From contig DASXFN010000119.1 of the NCBI GenBank assembly GCA_036489565.1, forward strand, positions 20,011-84,010: DNA of 64,000 nt, in the 5' to 3' direction. The notes beneath the pieces were generated by a model. It was given only the letters and a program-made list of their open reading frames with translations. It searched no databases and was not told where the DNA came from. This DNA is from JAICKN01 sp036489565. Lineage in GTDB: Bacteria > Acidobacteriota > Terriglobia > Terriglobales > Acidobacteriaceae. The translations under genes and the position numbers were made by a program. How positions within the stretch are numbered: the stretch's first letter is position 1; each line of letters begins with the position of its first letter. Positions 53,935-60,948 of the stretch are shown one piece after another.

Positions 53935-54642
53935 ATGACAACCCGCCCTCGCATCGCCATCCCCGTTCCGCACTCCAGCGACCCCAAATACGCCGAGCGC
54001 GCGCTGCCGCAATATGAACACGGCATTGCAGAAAGCGGAGGCGAAGCCGTCCGCATCCCGCTCGATAAGTCGCCCGCAGAAGTTATGAAGCTTATCGACA
54101 CCTGCCACGCTGTCCTGCTGCCTGGCAGCCCCGCCGACGTTGACCCCGCGAAATACGATCAGCCTAAGCACAATAAAACTGAAAAGCCCGATCCCGCGCG
54201 CGACACCGTGGACGAACTGCTTTTGCAGGACGCCTACAACATGCGCAAGCCGATCCTGGGGATCTGCTACGGCCTGCAAATTTTGAATGTCTACCGCTCC
54301 GGAACTCTCGTCCAGCACATCGAGTCGAGCGTAAACCACGAAGCCGGACGCAATATTCCCGTCGCCCATCTGGCTGCCATCGAACCCAATTCAGAATTGG
54401 CGCAGATTGTGGGCAGGGAAGAATTGCCGGTCAATTCCAGCCACCATCAATCCGCCGAAAAAGTCGGCGACGGCCTGCGAATCGTTGCGCGCTGCCCGGC
54501 CGACGGCATCATCGAAGCCATCGAAGGCACGAACCCCGATCATTTCGTACTAGCAGTCCAATGGCACCCCGAACGCTCCTTCGACGGTGATCTCGCTTCA
54601 CAAAAGGTTTTCGCAGCCCTCATCGAAGCCGCTCGCGGTTGA
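53935..54642 (+). CDS. Class I glutamine amidotransferase-like hydrolase (PuuD family)
   Basis: 235 residues. The triad is visible: Cys in LGICYGLQILN, and His and Glu in AVQWHPERSFD. The oxyanion-region motif LLPGSPADVDPAKY and the gamma-glutamyl substrate region SSHHQSAEKVGDGLRIVA match gamma-glutamyl-GABA hydrolases (peptidase C26). It may release glutamate from gamma-glutamyl amines. It is a single gene without polyamine genes nearby. Confidence 0.88.
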   Translation: MTTRPRIAIPVPHSSDPKYAERALPQYEHGIAESGGEAVRIPLDKSPAEVMKLIDTCHAVLLPGSPADVDPAKYDQPKHNKTEKPDPARDTVDELLLQDAYNMRKPILGICYGLQILNVYRSGTLVQHIESSVNHEAGRNIPVAHLAAIEPNSELAQIVGREELPVNSSHHQSAEKVGDGLRIVARCPADGIIEAIEGTNPDHFVLAVQWHPERSFDGDLASQKVFAALIEAARG

Positions 54643-54726
54643 TCTGCACGTCTGGCACTGAGCCGGGACCGCCTGAAACGATGTAAAGGGACCCGGCGAT
54701 GAGGTCAAATACCCGCTCACATTGCT

Positions 54727-54808
54727 CAGTGCCGCAGGCACGGAATGCGAAAGCCCGGCACGCAAGTGCCGGGGATGCGAACATAAATAGGCAGAGTCCC
54801 GCAGGGAC
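54727..54808. repeat. Array of three GC-rich hairpins with GCA loops
   Basis: GTGCC-gca-GGCAC (54729-54741), CCCGGCAC-gcaa-GTGCCGGG (54754-54773) and GTCCC-gca-GGGAC (54796-54808), with short A-rich spacers between them. The loops are nearly the same (GCA/GCAA). It lies between converging genes and looks like a structured repeat element, not a coding region. Confidence 0.75.
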
Positions 54809-54819
54809 GACACAAGTGT

Positions 54820-55365
54820 TCAATACCCCGAACAAAACTGAAAGTGCATCGGATCCCGCACCTTCCCAGCCCAATCCCCGCCCCACTCAAATCCCGCCGC
54901 GCGAAATATTTCAATCACGTCAGCATCCATGTCCCCCACCGTCCCTTGCCCATTCGTCTCCGGATTCAAATCCACCGCGATCCCCCAAGCATGGGCGGAC
55001 AGCTTGCTACCCGTCCTCTGCTGTCGAAATGAAAAGCCTCCACCAAATGTTTTGATCTTCGCCTGCAACCCGCCTGCTTCAAGTTTGCCAAAAACATCGG
55101 CGAACACGTCCGCCAGTTTCTTATGGCATGTCATCTGTTTCACGCTGGTCGCATGGTCCCAGGACAAAACCAACGGAAAGGGAAGCGCAATACGGACCAA
55201 AAATTCTGCAGCCCAGCGCGGATCAAGGCTCCCATCCTTGCGAACGTATTCATAAATATTCCCGAAGCTGCTGATGATCTGCTCGATGCCATGCGGCGGT
55301 TGCAGACTCTGCACGGCTACATCGGCCGCAAAAATGCTTTGTGTAGTCTTGTTTTGTTCAAGCAT
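54820..55365 (-). CDS. M15-family D-Ala-D-Ala / L-Ala-D-Glu peptidase, endolysin-like
   Basis: A 181-residue zinc peptidase. The metal ligands are in SAHAWGIAVDLNPE (His, Asp) and DPMHFQF (His). There is no signal peptide, which points to release by lysis or a cytoplasmic/phage-type endolysin rather than a normal periplasmic VanY. The ATG at 55365 is preceded by GGGAG at a good distance; the upstream TTG is rejected. It is flanked by a terminator upstream and hairpins downstream, so it is an isolated transcription unit, possibly acquired. Confidence 0.8.
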   Translation of the reverse strand: MLEQNKTTQSIFAADVAVQSLQPPHGIEQIISSFGNIYEYVRKDGSLDPRWAAEFLVRIALPFPLVLSWDHATSVKQMTCHKKLADVFADVFGKLEAGGLQAKIKTFGGGFSFRQQRTGSKLSAHAWGIAVDLNPETNGQGTVGDMDADVIEIFRAAGFEWGGDWAGKVRDPMHFQFCSGY

Positions 55366-55378
55366 GATTTCTCCCAAT

Positions 55379-55407
55379 AAAAAAGGCGCAGCTCATGGCC
55401 GCGCCTT
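55379..55407 (-). terminator. Minus-strand terminator between SDR and M15 genes
   Basis: On the minus strand AAGGCGC pairs with GCGCCTT (7 bases, 11-base loop) and is followed by TTTTT. It would end the transcript of the upstream SDR gene before the M15 peptidase gene. Confidence 0.75.
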
Positions 55408-55447
55408 AAGAAATAATGATCTTCGGTTTACCAAAACTCTAAAACGT

Positions 55448-55475
55448 TGTCATCCTGAGCAAAGCGAAGGACCTC
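55448..55475 (+). repeat. Dispersed repeat, TGTCATCCTGAGC family, copy 3
   Basis: The core matches copy 1 with one change (GAGCAAAGCGAAGG) and ends at ACCTCT. It lies 7 bases from the SDR stop codon, in the 3' region of that minus-strand gene. Confidence 0.82.
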
Positions 55476-55481
55476 TACCCG

Positions 55482-56252
55482 TTATCTTGCCGTCCACCCG
55501 CCATCAATCAGCATCGTGTGTCCGGTAATTAGCGAGGCCGCCTCGGACGCCAAAAATACCACCGCTCCCGCCACTTCCATCGGCTCGCCAATACGATGAA
55601 GCCCCGCGATTCTCTCCACCACCTCCGCACGATTCTCGGCGTTCGATAAAAATGCCTCCGTCCCGGGCGTATGAATAAATGTCGGCGCGACCGCATTCAC
55701 CGTTATTCCGTACTTGCCCCACTCCACCGCCAAACATTTAGTCAAATGCGCAATCCCCGCCTTGGTCATGCAATACACGCTCTCGCCGGGGAGCGCGGCA
55801 AAGCCAGCCTGCGAACTCATGTTGATGATCCTCCCGCGCTTCTGCCGGATCATCACTCGTCCTGCCGCCTGGCACGCAAAGAACGTTCCTTTCAAATTGA
55901 CCGTGAGCGTGGCGTCAAAGTCCTCTTCCCGCACGCTCTCCGCGAGATTTCCCGGAGCAATGCCCGCATTGTTCACCAGAACGTCCAGTCGCCCAAATCT
56001 GGCAACGGTTTCATCCACCGCGCGAGAAATCTGCTCCATCTTGCCAATATCCATCTGCAACGGCAAAACTTTCCGTCCCATGCCTTCGATTTCCCGCGCC
56101 TGTTCGCCATCCGCTTTTACGTCACGCAGCCCTAACGCGATATTGGCTCCGGCATGGGCGAGCGCCAGCGAAATTGCGTGGCCTAGGCCGCGCGCCGCCC
56201 CTGTCACCAGCGCGACTTGCCCGGTCAAATCAAATCTAGGAAATCCATTCAT
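55482..56252 (-). CDS. Short-chain dehydrogenase/reductase
   Basis: A 256-residue classical SDR. Cofactor motif TGAARGLG (about 18-25), NNAG (about 94-97), catalytic Ser in INMSSQAGF and Tyr-x3-Lys in VYCMTKAG. The chain ends with DGGWTAR. The residue after the second strand (LGLRDVKADG) contains an Arg-Asp pair that leaves NAD or NADP preference open. Substrate unknown; the family includes gluconate and 3-oxoacyl reductases. It is monocistronic between a terminator and a repeat. Confidence 0.9.
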   Translation of the reverse strand: MNGFPRFDLTGQVALVTGAARGLGHAISLALAHAGANIALGLRDVKADGEQAREIEGMGRKVLPLQMDIGKMEQISRAVDETVARFGRLDVLVNNAGIAPGNLAESVREEDFDATLTVNLKGTFFACQAAGRVMIRQKRGRIINMSSQAGFAALPGESVYCMTKAGIAHLTKCLAVEWGKYGITVNAVAPTFIHTPGTEAFLSNAENRAEVVERIAGLHRIGEPMEVAGAVVFLASEAASLITGHTMLIDGGWTAR

Positions 56253-56306
56253 CGGCTGCCATTATAATCAGCAGTCCGCTCCAGAGATGACATTCCGTTT
56301 CCGAAT

Positions 56307-56375
56307 TGTCATCCCGAGCGAAGCAGAGCGATTCGCAGAATCGTTCTGCGGAGTCGAGGGACTTTGCGTTTGCCG
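56307..56375 (+). repeat. Dispersed repeat, TGTCATCCCGAGC subfamily with inner hairpin
   Basis: TGTCATCCCGAGCGAAGC is followed by CGCAGAA-tcg-TTCTGCG (7-base stem) and GAGGGACT. It is longer than copies 1-3 and shares their ends, so it looks like a variant with an internal palindrome. It lies between divergent SDR and ubiD genes. Confidence 0.78.
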
Positions 56376-56424
56376 CGCATCTTCGACTCAGTTGTTTCGA
56401 CTCCGTTGATAGCGAGGAGACTTC

Positions 56425-58068
56425 TTGGCCTATAACGACCTACGCGAATGGATCGCCGCCCTCGACCGCGCCGGCGAACTAAAGAGAATTAAGACCGAGG
56501 CCGATCCCATCCTCGAGATCGCCGAAATCACCGACCGCGTCAGCAAGGGCAATGGAGCGACGGGTGCCCCATCCTTGTCGCGTTCTCCGCGACAGGGTGG
56601 GGGTTCCGCTCTCCTCTTCCAAAACATCAAAGGCCACCCCGGCGCGCAAATCCTGATCAACCAATTCGGCTCCGAGCGCCGCATGAAAATGGCCCTCGAG
56701 GTAGATTCCCTCGACGAAATCGCCGACCGTATCCGCGCCTTCATGGACGTGAAATCCCCGCAAGGCTTTCTCGACAAAGTAAAAATGCTGCCCATGCTCG
56801 CCGAGATGGGCAAGTTTTTTCCCAAGACAGTCAGCACCGGCCCCTGCAAGGAAGTCATCAAGCGCGATAACTTTTCGCTCGCCGACTTTCCTATCCTGCA
56901 ATGCTGGCCCAAAGACGCCGGACGCTTCATCACCTTGCCCTGCGTCGTTACCCGCGATCCCAAGACCGGCAAGCGCAATGTTGGCATGTACCGCATGCAG
57001 GTATTCGACGAACGCACCACCGGAATGCACTGGCAGCGCCAAAAAATCGGCGCCGAGCACTACCGCGAAGCATTGCGATCAGCAGTCAGCACCAACGGCC
57101 ATGTGGGGACGGGCGCCCCCGCCCGTCCGGCCGAGCAAAGCTCGGCTGAAAGCAGATCAGCCGTGGACATCATGGCCCGCACCTCGGGAGGTTCAACCCA
57201 AACAGAAGGTATGCCATCCGGCAAAATGGAAGTGGCCGTCGTCATCGGCACCGACCCCGCGCTTACGTTCTCCGCCATCGTTCCCGCGCCGCCCGATGTT
57301 GAGGAATATCTCATCGCCGGATTCCTGCGCCAGAAGCCGGTCGAACTCGTGAAGTGCGAAACCGTGGACCTTGAAGTTCCCGCCAACGCGGAAATCGTCC
57401 TCGAAGGCCATGTGCATCTCGACGAACTCCGCACCGAAGGCCCTTTCGGCGATCACACCGGTTTCTACTCGCTCGAAGATCTCTATCCCGTCTTCCACAT
57501 CTCCTGCATAACGCATCGCAAAGACCCCATTTATGCCACCACCATCGTCGGCAAGCCACCGCAGGAAGACGCCTACATGGGCAAGGCCGTCGAGCGCATC
57601 TTTCTTCCGTTAATGCGGCTTACCATTCCGGAGCTGGTTGATGTGAACTTGCCCATTGAAGGCGTCTTTCACAACCTGATGATCGTCTCCATCAAAAAGT
57701 CTTACCCCGGCCAGGCGCGCAAGGTGATGAACGCCATCTGGTCGCTCGGGCAGGCAATGTTCACCAAATGCGTCATCGTTGTGGACGAAGATGTCAACGT
57801 GCAGGACATCGGCGAAGTCGTCCTCAAGGTCTTCAATCATATTGACCCGGAGCGCGACATCCAGTTCACGCTCGGCCCGGTGGATTCGCTCGACCATGCC
57901 TCACGTCTCCCGAACTATGGTTCGAAGATGGGCATTGATGCCACGCGTAAGTGGTCGAGCGAAGGCTTCACGCGTCCCTGGCCCGACGAAATCCTGATGG
58001 ATGCCAAAACCAAGGCCCTCGTGGACAGCAAATGGAAGGCGCTGGCGAAGGAGTTGGGAGTGGAGTGA
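56425..58068 (+). CDS. ubiD: UbiD-family decarboxylase carrying two in-frame palindromic insertions
   Basis: 547 residues, against about 480-500 for most family members. UbiD enzymes use prenylated FMN to decarboxylate aromatic or unsaturated acids; the acidic motif is in LRTEGPFGDHTGFYSLED and the C-terminal core VDEDVNVQDIGEVVLKVFNHID. The start is TTG behind GAGGAGA. Residues about 44-59 (GATGAPSLSRSPRQGG) and 227-241 (VGTGAPARPAEQSSA) are encoded by palindromic elements and have no place in the usual alignment. Both keep the frame. Ubiquinone or menaquinone work, or aromatic acid use, is possible. No ubiX is nearby. Confidence 0.93.
   Translation: MAYNDLREWIAALDRAGELKRIKTEADPILEIAEITDRVSKGNGATGAPSLSRSPRQGGGSALLFQNIKGHPGAQILINQFGSERRMKMALEVDSLDEIADRIRAFMDVKSPQGFLDKVKMLPMLAEMGKFFPKTVSTGPCKEVIKRDNFSLADFPILQCWPKDAGRFITLPCVVTRDPKTGKRNVGMYRMQVFDERTTGMHWQRQKIGAEHYREALRSAVSTNGHVGTGAPARPAEQSSAESRSAVDIMARTSGGSTQTEGMPSGKMEVAVVIGTDPALTFSAIVPAPPDVEEYLIAGFLRQKPVELVKCETVDLEVPANAEIVLEGHVHLDELRTEGPFGDHTGFYSLEDLYPVFHISCITHRKDPIYATTIVGKPPQEDAYMGKAVERIFLPLMRLTIPELVDVNLPIEGVFHNLMIVSIKKSYPGQARKVMNAIWSLGQAMFTKCVIVVDEDVNVQDIGEVVLKVFNHIDPERDIQFTLGPVDSLDHASRLPNYGSKMGIDATRKWSSEGFTRPWPDEILMDAKTKALVDSKWKALAKELGVE
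56567..56602 (+). repeat. Palindromic element inside ubiD, first
   Basis: The outer arm CCCCA / TGGGG and inner arm TGTCGCG / CGCGACA fold into one long hairpin with one bulge. It is preceded by GGGTG. Coding: about 14 Gly/Pro/Ser/Arg-rich residues in frame. Confidence 0.8.
57105..57146 (+). repeat. Two-hairpin palindromic element inside ubiD, second
   Basis: GGACGGGCG-cccc-CGCCCGTCC (57107-57128) is followed by GCCGAGC-aaa-GCTCGGC (57130-57146). The same layout, with matching loops and spacing, recurs after glnS at 62702-62742. Confidence 0.88.
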
Positions 58069-58122
58069 CCTTGTCGCTCTTGTGCTTTCCGTCAATAATT
58101 CTTACGGTACAATCCGACTACC

Positions 58123-58674
58123 ATGATCGACCCGGAATCTCAACGCCTGTGCTTCGCAGAAATCTTGATATGCGGTGCCGCAGGAATGGCCATAGGTGCC
58201 GCGCTGATCGATCCGTCCGATATCCCAGCTGGGAGCGAAGTAAGCAGTGTAACTACCGCGCGTTATTACGGCGACCGACCTCAATCCGTTAGCTCGCTGC
58301 CAAGACTGCCTCTCGGCATTTTTGTGGCGATGTTGTCATCACTAGCGCCTCTTCTCAGTGATGGATGCTCCGGGTTCATCAGCGAACATCTATTATTTTT
58401 TGCCGGTGTCATAATTTCGGCGCTCTCTACCGGCGGTTGGCTTTTCATCGCTTCTGGCTTGCAACGAGGCATAAACAATCAACGAAGGGCGCGCATCGAG
58501 GGATTCATTGCTGATTCAACAGCACCTGTACCGGTTCGGGTTCCGGGACTGGACGAGTATTTTTGGCTGAAGACGTGGAACTGGGCGAACATCGTCTGTT
58601 TTATTCTTCTGACCGTCGTGCTTATCCGGAGCATGGTTTTGCTTCCTACTGCCAGTTGGCCATGGAATTCTTAA
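58123..58674 (+). CDS. Hypothetical membrane protein
   Basis: A 183-residue protein with hydrophobic segments at about 12-28, 64-80, 88-112 and 155-174, and a polar N-terminus (MIDPESQRLCFAEIL). No family recognised. It follows ubiD by 54 bases on the same strand, with no strong Shine-Dalgarno sequence. Codon use differs somewhat from the neighbours. Confidence 0.5.
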   Translation: MIDPESQRLCFAEILICGAAGMAIGAALIDPSDIPAGSEVSSVTTARYYGDRPQSVSSLPRLPLGIFVAMLSSLAPLLSDGCSGFISEHLLFFAGVIISALSTGGWLFIASGLQRGINNQRRARIEGFIADSTAPVPVRVPGLDEYFWLKTWNWANIVCFILLTVVLIRSMVLLPTASWPWNS

Positions 58675-58890
58675 AAGAACATGAACCCCAACAACCATCT
58701 ACTTCCAGCCTAGCAAATCGAGCAGGGCAAATGGGACATGCCGGGCTACATTATTTCTCCCATGGATTGAAGCAGCTAGCGAGAATCAGGCCGTTGTTGG
58801 GGCTTGACAAGCACCAGCCGTTTTCGAGAATCGCAGCTTGTTTTTTCCGCTTCTATCCCCAATAATGATTGCAGCCACAAGGACGGGGAA

Positions 58891-59037
58891 ATGTTTGAGT
58901 TTGCCGCCAAATCGATGGGTTATCTGCTTACCGGGATGTTTATCGTGGGCCTTGCGGGCTGCATTTTTGTCATTCCCATCACAGCTAAAAGACTCTTCAG
59001 CGTTCTTTTTGAGAAAGACTTGCCCGGCGAGAAATAA
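58891..59037 (+). CDS. Small single-helix membrane protein
   Basis: 48 residues starting at the ATG at 58891, with GGACGGGGAA just upstream. MFEFAAKSMGYLLTGMFIVGL begins a single membrane helix (about 9-31), followed by a charged C-terminus (KRLFSVLFEKDLPGEK). Similar short proteins exist in Acidobacteriota, but I cannot name a function. The frame is open further upstream but with unlikely composition. The 216 bases before it hold nothing I can support. Confidence 0.55.
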   Translation: MFEFAAKSMGYLLTGMFIVGLAGCIFVIPITAKRLFSVLFEKDLPGEK

Positions 59038-59083
59038 TTCTCAAGTGAACTGATATCGCCTTTGCGCCGATGGTGGCGGTTGC

Positions 59084-60004
59084 TTATTGCTGGCTGTCCA
59101 ACCAGCTTTGCCAAGCTGAAGAATCCATTCCTAGATTTTTTCCTGAAATATCGCGTAGCGCTTGGAGCGCCCACGCATGCTGCTGCGCTGTAAGACGTGA
59201 ATCCTCAAGCCCACGGACCAGGCTGGCGGCCGCAGTCATACGCTGTTCATGCGTGTACATTCCCGATTCAGCCAAACCACATGCCGCACGCTCCTGTACG
59301 GCGGGGGAGGAATCATTGTGAAAACGGTCGAGCACCAGCGGGATGGTAGCGTCGGTACCGAGCAGCGAAAGCGCATTGACGGCGGCCACGCGGGTATTTA
59401 CATCTGGATTTTGAAGATAAGCTGAAATCATGATCGCCGCGCGCATAGGATCAACCCCGCGATTACCGAGCGCTCCGGTCATCCACAAAGCCCAGGTGCG
59501 CTGGCTGGGATCTTTCAGGGCTGGCTCGAGACGATCCAACCCAGCCTCGCTGCGTTCCACGCCGTCCATGGCCAGCTCCGCTTGCAGGGAGGCTTGCCGC
59601 GTATGCAGACTATTCGAGTTCAAGGAAACGTTGAGCAATTGATCAGCATTTGATGTTCTCTGCGTTTTCCCTGTCCAAGTGTCGGATTCGTCCAGCACTT
59701 CTTCCGCGGCGGCATCGTTTCCAGCGGCGACTTTTTGCAGCAACGCTTCTGCTTCCGTTTGTTTTGTGGAGTCACCAGCCGGGCGGGGCGCAACATTTGA
59801 CCGGTTGTCAGGCAGAGTCGCCTGGCTGGCGAATGACGCCATTACTTTTTTCCCGACCGACTGCAATCCCCACGCAAGCACCACGCTTACCCCAAACAGT
59901 ACCCCGAAAAAAATAAACAGCGGTGATTTCCGTACCCACCAGGAATCTGTTGGTCGGCCCGCAATGAGCGGAGGCGGCGATGGAGGCGTAGGCGCGCTGG
60001 ACAT
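59084..60004 (-). CDS. HEAT-repeat membrane-anchored protein
   Basis: 306 residues. A proline-rich N-terminus, one helix at about 30-50 (LFIFFGVLFGVSVVLAWGL) and a C-terminal helical part with HEAT-like repeats (MISAYLQNPDVNTRVAAVNALSLLG and RFHNDSSPAVQERAACGLAESG). Likely anchored in the inner membrane with the repeats outside, as a binding scaffold. Partner unknown. It is 124 bases after a secreted ASH-domain gene on the same strand. Confidence 0.75.
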   Translation of the reverse strand: MSSAPTPPSPPPLIAGRPTDSWWVRKSPLFIFFGVLFGVSVVLAWGLQSVGKKVMASFASQATLPDNRSNVAPRPAGDSTKQTEAEALLQKVAAGNDAAAEEVLDESDTWTGKTQRTSNADQLLNVSLNSNSLHTRQASLQAELAMDGVERSEAGLDRLEPALKDPSQRTWALWMTGALGNRGVDPMRAAIMISAYLQNPDVNTRVAAVNALSLLGTDATIPLVLDRFHNDSSPAVQERAACGLAESGMYTHEQRMTAAASLVRGLEDSRLTAQQHAWALQALRDISGKNLGMDSSAWQSWLDSQQ

Positions 60005-60128
60005 AAGTTGATCGTAGGACGGACGCGATTCCGCCTCAAGTTACTTTGGGCAGGGGAATATACTTCGGCAAGGCTGCGGCAAAGGTCCAAATTTGTGGGC
60101 AAACGGGAAATTCGGCAGGGCGGTCTTT

Positions 60129-60548
60129 CTATTCTCCCACACCGTTTAGCACCAACAAATTCGGGCTGCCAGGGTCGTTGGTGGTGGTAATGATCGCCGT
60201 GCCGAGCCTCGGCCCCAGGATCGCGGGCTGGAAGGTGATCTGGACCGAGCACTGCGCGCCCGGCGCAAGTTGCGCTCCGCAATTGTTACTCTGCTTGAAA
60301 TCAATGCCGGAAACAAGAATGCTCACCATGGGCAGCGGAGCATTTCCGCTATTGGTCAGAGTCACGGTTTGCGGCTGCGTGCGCGTGCCCACCGGGACCG
60401 TGCCAAAATCCACTTTGTCGGGAGCCGCTTTCAAAATTCGCTGGGCGCCGGCAACATCGGCCAAAAGTCTTCTGGTCGCGGCGGGAAGCAGTAGCGCGAT
60501 TCCCACGGCGAACAGCAGCCACGTCTTGCTTCCTGGCGGTGCGGTCAT
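60129..60548 (-). CDS. Secreted ASH-type beta-sandwich protein
   Basis: 139 residues with a hydrophobic N-terminal segment (WLLFAVGIALLLPAATRR) and one ASH/choice-of-anchor-D type domain: VDFGTVPVGTRTQPQTVTLTN, then LAPGAQCSVQITFQP and ends with LVLNGVGE. Such domains are common in exported Acidobacteriota proteins and are thought to mediate binding. No enzymatic motif. Short for the family, which often has several copies. Confidence 0.8.
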   Translation of the reverse strand: MTAPPGSKTWLLFAVGIALLLPAATRRLLADVAGAQRILKAAPDKVDFGTVPVGTRTQPQTVTLTNSGNAPLPMVSILVSGIDFKQSNNCGAQLAPGAQCSVQITFQPAILGPRLGTAIITTTNDPGSPNLLVLNGVGE

Positions 60549-60948
60549 ATTGTCGTCAGCATCATTCTAGCCGAATGCTACAGCGGTGGTGGGCGAGTCG
60601 TATGACCTCAGCCCGCGGATGGCAATTTATACCATTTGTCGAAACCGACCCACCCGACTGTACAAACCCCAAAAAGCATGTCATCCCGAAGCCGTATTTG
60701 CGAGGGACCTTACGTCGGATCGGAGTGCGTGTGCTGCAGGCGGGAACAATATTCTGCCCATTTCTGAGAAGATTGTTGCAGTCGTAAGGGCCCTCCGTCT
60801 TCGCTGCGCGCAACGTCGGGATGACATGGCCTTGGGGTGGACAGTTTGCTCAATTGCAGTACCACTACGCCACTCCTGAAATTGCTCCAATCGCTTCCGG
60901 CAATTAAGATAGCTGTTTGCGTCTGCAGTCTTTTATCTCCAGTAAACT
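60549..60948. other. Intergenic region before glnS
   Basis: A 400-base stretch between divergent genes. Most of it is the inverted pair of repeats described at 60678-60828. The remainder contains no gene I can support. Confidence 0.5.
60678..60828. repeat. Inverted pair of TGTCATCCCGA-type repeats
   Basis: CATGTCATCCCGA at 60678-60690 is matched by its exact complement TCGGGATGACATG at 60816-60828. GAGGGACCTTACG near 60702-60714 is mirrored by CGTAAGGGCCCTC at 60783-60795 with one change. The whole is a 151-base inverted repeat with a central ~70-base unpaired stretch, in the style of REP doublets or a small non-autonomous element. Confidence 0.8.

Noticed and set aside
58563..58865. 100-codon plus-strand frame after the hypothetical membrane gene
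   Set aside because: It overlaps that gene in another frame, has no ribosome-binding site and shows no domain.
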